A stretch of 23,646 nucleotides of DNA from Candidatus Peregrinibacteria bacterium (GCA_016201685.1 JACQCJ010000068.1:1-23646); one strand, 5' to 3'; positions 8,673 to 15,555 are shown, counted from the first letter of the stretch. Notes: generated by a model not told the origin, from the sequence alone. Numbers and translations: made by a program.

Positions 8673-9746
8673 ATGTCCATTACGCGTCGTCAGCAGGCCA
8701 TCCTCGATGTGCTCCATCGCACAAGCGACGGCGCCGCCACACGGGATATTCTTCTCGCACTCGCGCAGTCGACAGATCGCATCTCCCGTGTGACGGTCAT
8801 CCGCGATCTCGGCGTTCTCGTTGCGGGAGGATTTGTGCGCCGAACGGGCAAGGGGCGAAACGTCCGTTATCGGGAAAAACTCGCAAACACTTCGTTGCGG
8901 CACGTCGATCCGGAGGCGTACTTCTCCGTCGACGATGCAGAGCGCCCGCTCGTGCACCCCACGTATCATTCCAGCGCTCTCGATGCGTTCTCCGGCGCAT
9001 TCACAAAAAAGGAACGCGAGCAGATCACGGCCCTGAATGATGCCTACCGACGGCGGTTGCGCGCATTGCCTCTGGCGATCATCCGGAAAGAGACGGAGCG
9101 TTTCACGACCGAATTTTCCTGGAAGTCATCGCGAATCGAGGGGAATACCTATTCCCTGCTCGATACAGAAATGCTCCTCAAAGAACAGAAGGAAGCGCAG
9201 GGGCATACCCATCAAGAAGCGCAGATGATCCTCAATCACAAGACCGCACTCGATTTCATTTTTTCCCATCCCGGCGATTACTCCTCACTCAAGCGCCGCA
9301 CGATCGAACAGCTCCACGCGCTCATCATGAAGGAGTTGGGCGTGGCGAAAGGACTCCGCGGAGCTCCGGTTGGCATTCTTGGCACATCCTATCGGCCGAT
9401 GGGATTGCGTTCGCAGCTTCATGAGGCATTGGGAGAGACCGTGATGCGGATCAACGCCGAACCGTGGGTGCCCGCCAAAGCGCTGATCGCGCTCCTCATG
9501 ATCGCCTACATTCAACCGTTCGAAGACGGGAACAAGCGCACCGCGCGCCTGCTTGGCAACGCCCTGCTCATTGCCGGTCGTTTCTGCCCGCTCTCCTTCC
9601 GCAGCATCGACGAGAAGGAATACAAGAAAGCGGTGATCCTCTTCTACGAGCAGCACAACATCGCGTATTTCAAGAACCTCTTCCTCGAACAATTCGTGTA
9701 TGCCGCACGGCAGTACTTTCAGGCAGGAAATCCTGCCATTTCATGA
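8673..9746 (+). CDS. Winged-helix Fic-domain protein with altered active site
   Basis: A 357-aa protein. The N-terminus (about 1-68) has the helix-turn-helix plus wing pattern of a DNA-binding domain. Residues about 110-345 form a Fic domain. Fic proteins usually transfer AMP or a related group to target Ser/Thr/Tyr residues. The inhibitory-helix motif SSRIEGN (152-158, [S/T]xxxE[G/N] with E156) lies before the Fic core, as in class II Fic proteins. The core reads QPFEDGNKRTAR (281-292) where the consensus is HPFxDGNGRxxR, so the catalytic His is Gln281 and one loop Gly is Lys288; the phosphate-binding Arg residues are kept. It may be inactive as an AMPylase, use a different chemistry, or work mainly as a regulator. 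The ATG at 8673 is set by the promoter spacing. It precedes a probable AbiE-type pair. Confidence 0.9.
   Translation: MSITRRQQAILDVLHRTSDGAATRDILLALAQSTDRISRVTVIRDLGVLVAGGFVRRTGKGRNVRYREKLANTSLRHVDPEAYFSVDDAERPLVHPTYHSSALDAFSGAFTKKEREQITALNDAYRRRLRALPLAIIRKETERFTTEFSWKSSRIEGNTYSLLDTEMLLKEQKEAQGHTHQEAQMILNHKTALDFIFSHPGDYSSLKRRTIEQLHALIMKELGVAKGLRGAPVGILGTSYRPMGLRSQLHEALGETVMRINAEPWVPAKALIALLMIAYIQPFEDGNKRTARLLGNALLIAGRFCPLSFRSIDEKEYKKAVILFYEQHNIAYFKNLFLEQFVYAARQYFQAGNPAIS
9722..9737. repeat. 7-bp inverted repeat at the end of fic
   Basis: GGCAGGA-AA-TCCTGCC is a perfect palindrome with a 2-base centre inside the last codons of fic, just before its stop (9744-9746). There is no T-run after it, so it is a weak terminator candidate. 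It may instead be an operator for the downstream pair, whose start is 54 bp away. A second, shorter dyad (CCGGA 9759-9763 / TCCGG 9772-9776) lies between it and that start. Confidence 0.4.
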
Positions 9747-9790
9747 CATTGATCTGTCCCGGAAACGGAGATCCGGAGTATTCTATCGTC

Positions 9791-9988
9791 ATGCACAATT
9801 GGGACTACGATCTCACCGCCATGCAGGCGGGGCCGGAGGCCGAGCGATGGATGCTCGAGCGGATGATCCTGTACGGTCTCGACGGTCGGCGTATCCCGTT
9901 GGAACTTCTGCGAAAGCACTGGGCGTATCTCCAGGGCAGAACGACTATTCCTCCGGAACGCTTGCACTTTCTGAATCTTTTTCTCTGA
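9791..9988 (+). CDS. Small antitoxin-like partner of the AbiEii-type protein (DUF6922-like pattern)
   Basis: A 65-aa protein starting at the ATG at 9791. An N-terminal WDYD motif (4-7) is followed by a helix containing ERWMLERMILYGL (18-30) and a C-terminal segment with RKHW (41-44) and PPERLHFLNLFL (54-65). From memory this spacing resembles small DUF6922-type proteins that sit directly before AbiEii-like nucleotidyltransferases; I could not check it. GGAG lies 12 bases upstream, a weak ribosome site. Its stop overlaps the next start by one base (TGATG, 9986-9990), so antitoxin and toxin would be translated together. No DNA-binding domain is obvious. The assignment rests mainly on its neighbour. 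Confidence 0.65.
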   Translation: MHNWDYDLTAMQAGPEAERWMLERMILYGLDGRRIPLELLRKHWAYLQGRTTIPPERLHFLNLFL

Positions 9989-10656
9989 TGGAACAAGCCG
10001 ATATTCTCACGAGGCGGCAGCAGGCCTTCCTTCGGCGCATCGCGCGGGAGCCGGACATCGCGCGCGAGTATGTCCTCAGCGGCGGCACGGCCCTCGCGGC
10101 GTTCCATCTCCGCCATCGTCGCTCCGATGATCTGGACTTGTTCACCCGGCAACATGTGGATCTCGATCGCATGATTGCATTCATGGAGGCATGCCGCACC
10201 GAACTCAACGGAGAAAAACTCGGCTGGCAGAAGCTCTATGACCGTCGCATTTTCGTTTTGCAATTCTTCGGAGGAGAGGAGCTGAAGGTGGAATTCACGC
10301 GGTATCCGTACGCGCATCTTGAACAACCGACGCTCCAAGACGGCATTCTTGTTGCGAGTGTGCGCGATATTGCCGCGGGAAAGCTGACGGCGATTCTCGA
10401 TCGCAATGAACCGAAGGACTATTACGATCTTTACTTTCTGCTCATCGGCGGCCATACCACATTACAAGCGATGCTCAGAGACGTGGAGGCAAAATTCAAA
10501 CGCGTCATCGACCCGCTCCATCTGGGGTCGCAATTGGAGTGCGGGACGCGCCTCGTTGCCATTCCCCACCTCCGCAGGCCCGTTGCGAAGGAGGACGTGC
10601 AACGGTTCTTCAGAGATCTCGCGAAAAGTCTGCGGAGCGACATCGTGGAGGAATGA
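9988..10656 (+). CDS. AbiEii/AbiGii-type nucleotidyltransferase, putative toxin
   Basis: A 222-aa protein of the AbiEii nucleotidyltransferase family (DNA polymerase beta fold). Motif I is LSGGTAL (30-36) followed by RRSDDLDLF (44-52), giving the metal-binding pair D48 and D50. The later motif has K132 (DIAAGKLTA) and RNEPKDYYDL (139-148), as in this family. AbiEii-like enzymes act as toxins of type IV toxin-antitoxin or phage-exclusion systems, and related MenT toxins add nucleotides to tRNA. That activity is family knowledge, not shown here. It is coupled by a one-base overlap to the small upstream gene. The stop lies inside a short dyad, and the pilin-like gene converges from the other strand 28 bp away. 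Confidence 0.85.
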   Translation: MEQADILTRRQQAFLRRIAREPDIAREYVLSGGTALAAFHLRHRRSDDLDLFTRQHVDLDRMIAFMEACRTELNGEKLGWQKLYDRRIFVLQFFGGEELKVEFTRYPYAHLEQPTLQDGILVASVRDIAAGKLTAILDRNEPKDYYDLYFLLIGGHTTLQAMLRDVEAKFKRVIDPLHLGSQLECGTRLVAIPHLRRPVAKEDVQRFFRDLAKSLRSDIVEE

Positions 10657-10668
10657 CCGTCTGCGGTC
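10655..10668. terminator. Short hairpin at the stop of the AbiEii-type gene
   Basis: GACCG-TCTG-CGGTC overlaps the TGA stop (10654-10656) in the narrow gap between convergent genes. The stem is only 5 bp and no T-run follows, so intrinsic termination is uncertain. Confidence 0.3.
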
Positions 10669-10684
10669 CGAGCATTCCCTTTCC

Positions 10685-11209
10685 TTACCTCGACACGCTG
10701 ATCGTGATGCCGTTCTCCGCCCTGTGCGCGGTGACGGTAACCCGAGAAGTGGTCGTATCTTTTGAGATCAGATAGCCGGTGAAGCCGGAACTTGTGAGTT
10801 GCTGCGGATCGGTGGGAATGCTCACGAGGTATGTGCCCGAGAGCATGCCGAGGCTGGCGCAGGCGGGCATGTACACGCCCATCTTACAGATGGGCGTGAC
10901 CGTTGTCGTGATCGTTGAGGGGATGCCGTTCTTGTCGATCGCGTACTGGTAGACGCCGTTGATGATCGCGTGGATGTTCGCTTGGCGTTGGGCATTGCGG
11001 GAGCCGGCGAGCTGCCTAGTCGGGTTGATGGCTACGATCACGACCGATGCGAGAATGGCGATGATACCGATGACGAGCAGGAGCTCGATGAGGGTGAATC
11101 CCGCATGGACGGCGAATACGTGGAAAACATGCCGACCGAAGCCCGCGGGGATCAGGCCGGCTTTCCTCGAACGGTTCGACCGGAGTTTTTCAGTCAGGGA
11201 AAACAGCAT
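10685..11209 (-). CDS. Type IV pilin-like (pseudopilin) protein
   Basis: A 174-aa protein with a class III (prepilin) signal: HAG, then FTLIELLLVIGIIAIL. Cleavage is expected between G37 and F38, leaving N-methylatable F38 and E42 as residue +5, followed by the usual hydrophobic helix (about 38-62). The C-terminal globular part has two cysteines (C108, C117) that could form a disulfide. The pre-cleavage leader is about 37 residues and basic, much longer than the 6-25 residues usual for prepilins; no in-frame ATG or GTG lies closer. A TTG at 11221 would lengthen it further. No assembly ATPase, platform protein or prepilin peptidase is nearby, so it would rely on machinery encoded elsewhere. 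It could be a minor pilin or a competence pseudopilin. Confidence 0.88.
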   Translation of the reverse strand: MLFSLTEKLRSNRSRKAGLIPAGFGRHVFHVFAVHAGFTLIELLLVIGIIAILASVVIVAINPTRQLAGSRNAQRQANIHAIINGVYQYAIDKNGIPSTITTTVTPICKMGVYMPACASLGMLSGTYLVSIPTDPQQLTSSGFTGYLISKDTTTSRVTVTAHRAENGITISVSR

Positions 11210-11283
11210 GGGAAATGACAAGAGGGCGCTACGGGCCTCTACAGTATGAGAATTCCGTACCTGTGGGAAGAAATTACCATTGA

Positions 11284-11329
11284 CCTCTCTCGCAGCAAGT
11301 GATCCTGCACACGTGGTCGAGAGGTTTTT
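11284..11329 (+). terminator. Intrinsic-terminator-like hairpin with T5 tail
   Basis: CCTCTC (11284-11289) pairs with GAGAGG (11319-11324), with an inner GCAG/CTGC stem, immediately followed by TTTTT. The nearest + strand gene ends about 630 bp upstream, so if functional it would end a short transcript started near 11252 by the TACAGT box, or stop read-through into the MBOAT gene. Confidence 0.35.
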
Positions 11330-11469
11330 CTCCGTGAGCGGAGATCATGAAAGAGAAGCAGCGTGCGGAATTTTCGTGCTGCAGCCTGCCACTCGTTGTG
11401 CAGCGCCTCAGTGGAAATCTATTTTCATACTTCATCCCACCGAACGTACGTCGGTACGGGCGGGCCTAG

Positions 11470-11495
11470 CCTCTCCCCTTTCTGAGGGGGAGAGG
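11470..11495. repeat. GC-rich REP-like inverted repeat
   Basis: CCTCTCCCC (11470-11478) and GGGGAGAGG (11487-11495) form a perfect 9-bp stem with an 8-base loop. No T-run follows. The form resembles dispersed intergenic palindromes seen in many genomes; only one copy occurs in this window. Confidence 0.5.
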
Positions 11496-11538
11496 GGGAT
11501 GACGTCTCAGGAATATTCGGATTTCGGATTCGGTTTGA

Positions 11539-11544
11539 TATAGT
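11539..11544 (+). promoter_or_regulatory. -10 box of the MBOAT gene
   Basis: TATAGT at 11539-11544 predicts a start near 11551, giving a leader of only about 6 nt before the ATG at 11557. No -35 or Shine-Dalgarno motif is evident. The weak heptamers GGATTTC and GGATTCG lie directly upstream (11519-11532). Confidence 0.45.
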
Positions 11545-11556
11545 TCTCTTTGCCTC

Positions 11557-13056
11557 ATGCTTTTTCATTCATTCTCGTTTCTCTTCGTCTTTCTGCCGCT
11601 GGCAGTAATGGGCTTCTTTACGACGGCTCATATTGGAGGCAGGCGGATAGCGATCCTCTGGCTTATTGCAGCATCGCTCTTCTTTTACGCATGGTGGAAT
11701 CCCGTTTACATCCTCCTGCTCTTTGTATCAATCATCACAAATTATCTATTGGGGGTCTTTCTTCAGGCAAGAGAAAGGCACAGGAAGTCCATTCTGTTTG
11801 CAGGGATCTCGTTCAACCTGCTCCTTCTCGGTTATTTCAAGTACGCGAATTTTTTCGTCGACACGCTCGATGCGCTCACGGGTATCGGGTGGAATCTGAG
11901 CCACATCGTCCTGCCGCTTGGCATCTCCTTTTTCACGTTCCAGAAGATCGCCTACCTCGTCGACATCTACCAGAGAAAAACGGTGCCGGCGGGTTTTCTC
12001 GATTACTGCCTCTTCGTCGCGTTCTTCCCCCAGCTGATCGCGGGGCCGATCGTGCATCATGCGGAGATGATTCCGCAGTTCAAGAATCCGCAAATGCTGC
12101 GGTTCTCAAGCGAGAACATCGCCGTCGGTCTGACGATCCTGCTTGCCGGCCTCGCGAAGAAAGTGATCTTTGCCGACACGATCGCCGCGTTCGCCACGCC
12201 CGTGTTTGCCGCATCCGCCCGCGGGGCGACCATCGCGTTTCCGGAAGCCTGGGGCGCCGCGCTCGCCTACACGCTGCAACTCTACTTCGATTTTTCCGGA
12301 TACACCGACATGGCCATCGGCTCGGCGCGTCTCTTTGGCCTCCATCTTCCTTCTAATTTCAACGCGCCGTACGTTTCCGTGTCCATTGTCGACTTCTGGC
12401 GACGATGGCATATCACCCTCTCGCGCTTTCTCCGGCAGTATGTGTATGTCCCTCTCGGCGGTAATCGGAAGGGCCGTGTACGCACATGCATCAATCTCTT
12501 CGTGACGCTGCTTGTGGGAGGTGTCTGGCATGGAGCAGGCTGGACGTTTGTCGTGTGGGGGGCGCTTCATGGCACGTATCTGGTCATCAATCACGCCTGG
12601 AGTGGTTTTCGCAAATCCCTCGGTCATGCCAAGACTGCCCCTTCCTTCCTCGGTACACTCGCCGGTCGCACTCTCACGTTTCTTGCCATTGTGTGCGGCT
12701 GGGTTCTCTTCCGCGCAGAAAATCTCGCATCCGCCGGCAGCATGCTATTGAGTATGAGCGGGATGCGGACCGGTCTTTGGAACGAGCTCATCATCCCGGG
12801 TGCCGAATGGAGGATCGGCGCGGCATGTATCGTCTTTCTCCTCTTGGTCGTCTGGTGTGCGCCCACGCTGCAGCAGTGGATGTGCGCGTACTATCCTGCG
12901 TTCGACGAACAGGCATCGGAGCAGACAGGATTCCTGCAGGGATTCTGCTGGTCCCCCACGCCAATCTTCGCACTGGCTCTGGCGATCGTGACCATCCTCT
13001 CTCTTACATTCCTCACCCACCATGCGCAGAGTGAATTCCTGTACTTCCAATTCTGA
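11557..13056 (+). CDS. MBOAT O-acyltransferase, AlgI-like
   Basis: A 499-aa polytopic membrane protein of the MBOAT family. It carries the AlgI-type landmarks: FFPQLIAGPIV in the first third, YFDFSGYTDMAIG, FWRRWHITLSRFLR, and the catalytic GGVWHGAGWTF with H325, followed by WGALHG with H338. AlgI-type proteins move acyl (usually acetyl) groups across the membrane for O-acylation of exopolysaccharide or cell-wall glycans. It starts at an ATG with an almost leaderless promoter and overlaps the following SGNH-like gene by one base (TGATG, 13054-13058). This matches the usual pairing of an MBOAT acyl carrier with an extracytoplasmic SGNH acetyltransferase. The polymer acylated here is unknown; the flanking glycosyltransferases suggest an envelope glycan. 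Confidence 0.93.
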   Translation: MLFHSFSFLFVFLPLAVMGFFTTAHIGGRRIAILWLIAASLFFYAWWNPVYILLLFVSIITNYLLGVFLQARERHRKSILFAGISFNLLLLGYFKYANFFVDTLDALTGIGWNLSHIVLPLGISFFTFQKIAYLVDIYQRKTVPAGFLDYCLFVAFFPQLIAGPIVHHAEMIPQFKNPQMLRFSSENIAVGLTILLAGLAKKVIFADTIAAFATPVFAASARGATIAFPEAWGAALAYTLQLYFDFSGYTDMAIGSARLFGLHLPSNFNAPYVSVSIVDFWRRWHITLSRFLRQYVYVPLGGNRKGRVRTCINLFVTLLVGGVWHGAGWTFVVWGALHGTYLVINHAWSGFRKSLGHAKTAPSFLGTLAGRTLTFLAIVCGWVLFRAENLASAGSMLLSMSGMRTGLWNELIIPGAEWRIGAACIVFLLLVVWCAPTLQQWMCAYYPAFDEQASEQTGFLQGFCWSPTPIFALALAIVTILSLTFLTHHAQSEFLYFQF

Positions 13057-14303
13057 TGTTCAAATTCTACTGTTTCCACTTCCTGTTTTTTCTCGCCCTT
13101 CTGATCAGTCCGAACATCCTCTTTCTGTACCGGTCAGGGGAACTGTCGTCATTGCCGTCCGTGACGGCGCTTCAGCAGGCGAGTGGCGCGGTATGCCTCT
13201 ACGGCACTGCACTCCATAACGATGATTTCGCCTACAAGCTGGAGAGCTACAGTCATCTGCAGCCAGACATTGTGGCGCTCGGGTCCTCTCGTCTTCTCGT
13301 CCTTCGGTCACGCCTCTTCCAACACGCTTTCTACAACGCCGCATCGGGAACGGTCTCTTCTCTTGAGCGCGAGAGGCAAATGCTCGATGCGATCCTCAGA
13401 ATGCATGCGCCGAAACATCTGCTCCTCGGCGTGGATTTCTGGTGGTTTTTGCCGACAACGAGCCGTGATCTTGCCGTCCCTTTTGTCCGTTTTGCCACCT
13501 CACACCCATTCCGGCCCTTCGTCTGGTTGATGCAAAAAAAAGTGCCGCTTTCCACCTACGTCTCAACGATCATCAGCGGCATCCCCTCCGGGATGTGCCG
13601 GTTCGGAGTCGAAGCCCTGGTGAACGCCAGGGGTTTTGCCCCGGATGGATCGTATTACTACACCAGTCTCATCACGGGGCCGAAGCCCAACACAGACGCG
13701 TTCGATGCCATACGGAAGGATATCCAACAGGGAGTTTGGTATTTTCAGCATGCCCAGCATCCGGATGAAACGCGCTGGCAGGCACTTCTGTCGCTCCTGG
13801 AAGAGCTCCGTGTGCGCGGAGTCGACGTCACCCTCATTCTGCCGCCGCTTGCGCCCGCGGCGTTGAAAGCGATGCAGTCGGTTCCGGCGCGGTATGCCTA
13901 TGTGCAGGAATTGCGTGACCGCATCCATGCACTCCCCGTCGCGTCCATCGATGCGACCGACCCTGCTTCCATTGCTGCGTCCGACTGTGAATTCATTGAC
14001 GCGGTGCACATGGGCGATGTCGCGGCCGCGCGAGTGCTCAAGAATGCCGAAAAAATTCCTGCGCTCCTGTCGTCTCTCAATACCCAAGCCATTGACTCGT
14101 CCATCAACGATGCAGCAGGTCTGGCAATGATGCCGGATGCACGTCTCACCGCACTTCCGGAAACTGATTTTTTGGCGATAGGATGCCAAAAAGTAATTCG
14201 AAGCCGCATTGGAGACCGAAGGGACGAAGTTCAATGGAGCCGCCCTCGGGAATTGAACCCGAGACCCTCTCCTTACCATGGAGATGCTCTACCTCTGAGC
14301 TAG
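13056..14303 (+). CDS. Membrane-anchored SGNH/DltD-like acyltransferase partner of the MBOAT protein
   Basis: A 415-aa protein with an N-terminal signal anchor (about 5-25) and an SGNH-like domain. GSSR (76-79) supplies the nucleophile elbow, YNAASG (93-98) resembles block II, and FIDAVHMGD places D315 and H318 in the DxxH pattern of block V. Such proteins take the acyl group delivered by an MBOAT protein and transfer it to polysaccharide outside the membrane. It is coupled to the MBOAT gene by a one-base overlap. The domain is complete by about residue 345. The remaining ~65 residues have no family resemblance, and the reading frame runs antisense through most of the tRNA-Thr gene before its TAG (14301-14303). 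The true C-terminus may have been altered by a frameshift or rearrangement next to the tRNA. Confidence 0.82.
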   Translation: MFKFYCFHFLFFLALLISPNILFLYRSGELSSLPSVTALQQASGAVCLYGTALHNDDFAYKLESYSHLQPDIVALGSSRLLVLRSRLFQHAFYNAASGTVSSLERERQMLDAILRMHAPKHLLLGVDFWWFLPTTSRDLAVPFVRFATSHPFRPFVWLMQKKVPLSTYVSTIISGIPSGMCRFGVEALVNARGFAPDGSYYYTSLITGPKPNTDAFDAIRKDIQQGVWYFQHAQHPDETRWQALLSLLEELRVRGVDVTLILPPLAPAALKAMQSVPARYAYVQELRDRIHALPVASIDATDPASIAASDCEFIDAVHMGDVAAARVLKNAEKIPALLSSLNTQAIDSSINDAAGLAMMPDARLTALPETDFLAIGCQKVIRSRIGDRRDEVQWSRPRELNPRPSPYHGDALPLS

Positions 14304-14309
14304 GGCGGC
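14235..14309 (-). tRNA. tRNA-Thr(GGU)
   Basis: Read on the minus strand: a 7-bp acceptor stem (GCCGCCC with GGGCGGC), D-arm GCUC-AGAGGUA-GAGC, anticodon stem UCUCC/GGAGA with loop AUGGUAA (anticodon GGU), a 5-base variable loop, T-arm UCGGG-UUCAAUU-CCCGA, discriminator U and an encoded CCA (14235-14237). All stems are perfect. It decodes ACC/ACU threonine. It overlaps the 3' part of the SGNH-like reading frame on the opposite strand and is followed on its 5' side by a 7-bp repeat cluster. tRNA genes are common integration sites, but no attachment-site duplication is visible. Confidence 0.97.
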
Positions 14310-14350
14310 ACACAATGCACAACGGACGATTGTCGAAATCGCGAGCGACT

Positions 14351-14385
14351 CGATTGTCGATTGTCGATTGTCCATTGTCAATTTT
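14351..14385. repeat. Heptamer tandem repeat cluster beside tRNA-Thr
   Basis: CGATTGT occurs three times in tandem (14351-14371), followed by the variant units CCATTGT and CAATTTT. The 16-mer at 14370-14385 recurs exactly at 22543-22558. The cluster lies just past the stop of the minus-strand glycosyltransferase, and its sequence would supply a TGA stop (14378-14380) to the alternative frame of that gene. Confidence 0.85.
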
Positions 14386-14463
14386 CTGATTCATTCCTGT
14401 TCTGCGCCACGTGCTCCAACACATCCTGCAGCAAGACCAGGTCTGCCTTTCCCATGATTTCTC

Positions 14464-15435
14464 TCATTCCCCCCCACATCGTGTGGCAATTACATCCGCG
14501 ATCGCGTCCGGATCTCCGGCCTTGCACAGCATCACGAGCGGGTGATCGGCGAATCTCTCCCGGATCGCCGGGGAATCTTCCGTCAGCACGGGGACGCCGC
14601 ACGCCACCGCATCGATCACCTTGTGGGGGATCACGCGTTGCGCCTTGGCCGATTTGCTGAAGATCCCAAGACACAAGTCTGCGCTGTGAATCATCGCCGG
14701 CAATTCTTCGAGCGGTATGAAAGCGCGAGTCGTAACGTTCTTGAGACCGGCGTTTTCGACGAGACCGGCGAACTTCTTCGAGCCAATGAGCGTGAAGTGG
14801 ACGGGGGCGTTTCGATCTTGGAGAATCTTGGCCGCGGCGAGGATGTGCTCGATGCCCTGGAGAGGGATGTTGGTGCCGTAGAAGAACACATGGAAGTTTC
14901 TGGTTTCTGGTTTCTGGTTTCTGGTTTTCTGGATTGTCGGAGTGAAGAGGTCCGATCGGGCTTCGAGGTAGATGACGCGGATCCGATTCGGTTTCAGATG
15001 GAAGCGCCTGAGGAAGAATTGACGGTGCGCTTCAGTGTCGATGAAGATTTCATCCGCGAGATGACAACTGATCCAGTCGATGAGGAAGAGGAGCCAGGCG
15101 AAGGGACTCCAAGGCGAGACGAGCTGCCGGTCGGTCACATTCGTGTCGTGGAGGGAAAGAAAGGCATCGAAGAGCAGGCGACGTCGAGGAACGCGGGTGA
15201 GAATCCATCCGAGCGGCATCAGGAAGTGCCCGGGGAAGGGGATGAGCACGGCATCCGCTCCGTTCTTCTTTTGCTTCCACTGATGAAGGAGATCGCGGCA
15301 TTTTGGCAGTAATCCCTCTGCGCTCGTATGGCATTCGATGATCGCATATCCCCCGCGCTCCAATTGCGCACACACGCTGCGGTGGCGGGGCGACGCCTGA
15401 TCGTGATAGCCGAAGGCGAGAGTTCTGAGCGTCAT
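14464..15435 (-). CDS. GT4-like glycosyltransferase, probably C-terminally frameshifted
   Basis: A 323-aa GT-B-fold glycosyltransferase. The C-terminal nucleotide-sugar domain starts near residue 181 (FHVFFYGTN, then LQGIEHILAAAKIL) and includes FTLIGS, a segment ending SADLCLGIF, and QRVIPHKVIDAVACG in place of the usual Ex7E loop. The N-terminal acceptor domain is less conserved. Residues 168-180 (QKTRNQKPETRN) come from a 7-bp repeat array exactly at the interdomain linker. The frame ends soon after a run of seven G (coding strand, about 14467-14473). One extra base there would extend the protein through MGKADLVLLQDVLEHV and on to a TGA at 14378 inside the downstream repeat. That segment resembles a normal GT4 C-terminal helix, so a natural or sequencing frameshift is likely. 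It is divergent from the 15556 gene. Confidence 0.82.
   Translation of the reverse strand: MTLRTLAFGYHDQASPRHRSVCAQLERGGYAIIECHTSAEGLLPKCRDLLHQWKQKKNGADAVLIPFPGHFLMPLGWILTRVPRRRLLFDAFLSLHDTNVTDRQLVSPWSPFAWLLFLIDWISCHLADEIFIDTEAHRQFFLRRFHLKPNRIRVIYLEARSDLFTPTIQKTRNQKPETRNFHVFFYGTNIPLQGIEHILAAAKILQDRNAPVHFTLIGSKKFAGLVENAGLKNVTTRAFIPLEELPAMIHSADLCLGIFSKSAKAQRVIPHKVIDAVACGVPVLTEDSPAIRERFADHPLVMLCKAGDPDAIADVIATRCGGE
14894..14928. repeat. Heptamer repeats inside a glycosyltransferase gene
   Basis: AAGTTTC is followed by three perfect TGGTTTC units and TGGTTTT, in strict 7-bp register. Three units make 21 bp, so the array stays in frame and encodes a KTRNQKPETRN-type segment in the linker between the two GT-B domains. 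Confidence 0.9.
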
Positions 15436-15454
15436 GTGGTTGTCGTTCTCTCTG

Positions 15455-15460
15455 AGTCTA
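15455..15460 (-). promoter_or_regulatory. -10 box of the minus-strand glycosyltransferase
   Basis: Read on the minus strand, TAGACT (15460 to 15455) predicts a start near 15448 and a 13-nt leader without a Shine-Dalgarno motif before the ATG at 15435. Confidence 0.35.
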
Positions 15461-15477
15461 TCGGTGATTCGATGACT

Positions 15478-15530
15478 CGTTTATCGTTTTTCGTTTCTCG
15501 CATCGAACAACCGAAACAAAAAACGAGTAA
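15478..15530. repeat. Heptamer repeats with inverted partner between divergent glycosyltransferases
   Basis: CGTTTAT, CGTTTTT and CGTTTCT (15478-15498) are consecutive 7-bp units, followed by an inverted, looser counterpart containing GAAACAAAAAACGAG (about 15513-15527). The cluster fills the space between the two divergent promoters. Confidence 0.7.
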
Positions 15531-15543
15531 TCGATCGGTAGGC

Positions 15544-15549
15544 TATGCT
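15544..15549 (+). promoter_or_regulatory. -10 box of the GT4 gene; leaderless start
   Basis: TATGCT at 15544-15549 places the start site seven bases on, at 15556, exactly the A of the ATG. It lies inside a small dyad (GGTAG 15537-15541 / CTACC 15548-15552) that could be an operator. No -35 hexamer is evident. Confidence 0.55.
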
Positions 15550-15555
15550 ACCGCA

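Larger units (their letters stand above)
11210..11556. other. Intergenic region between pilin-like and MBOAT genes
   Basis: No convincing gene lies here. It holds: a possible + strand -10 (TACAGT, 11240-11245); a nested hairpin (CCTCTC 11284-11289 with GAGAGG 11319-11324, inner GCAG/CTGC) followed directly by five T (11325-11329), which looks like an intrinsic terminator on the + strand; a GC-rich dyad (11470-11495); and loosely heptameric A/T-rich repeats (11512-11539) leading into the MBOAT promoter. An unrecognised open frame at 11280-11543 has no start signal and no family resemblance. Confidence 0.5.

Noticed and set aside
11280..11543. 87-aa open frame in the intergenic region
   Set aside because: It crosses the T5-tailed hairpin and the GC-rich dyad, has no promoter or ribosome site and no family resemblance.
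14235..14309. tRNA as attachment site of an integrated element
   Set aside because: No integrase gene and no duplicated tRNA 3' segment is visible in the window.
14351..14385. CRISPR-like array
   Set aside because: The units are 7 bp with no spacers, and no cas gene is present.
14542..15312. 256-aa + strand frame over the minus-strand glycosyltransferase
   Set aside because: The opposite strand carries recognisable GT-B motifs; this frame is Glu/Arg-rich without any domain.
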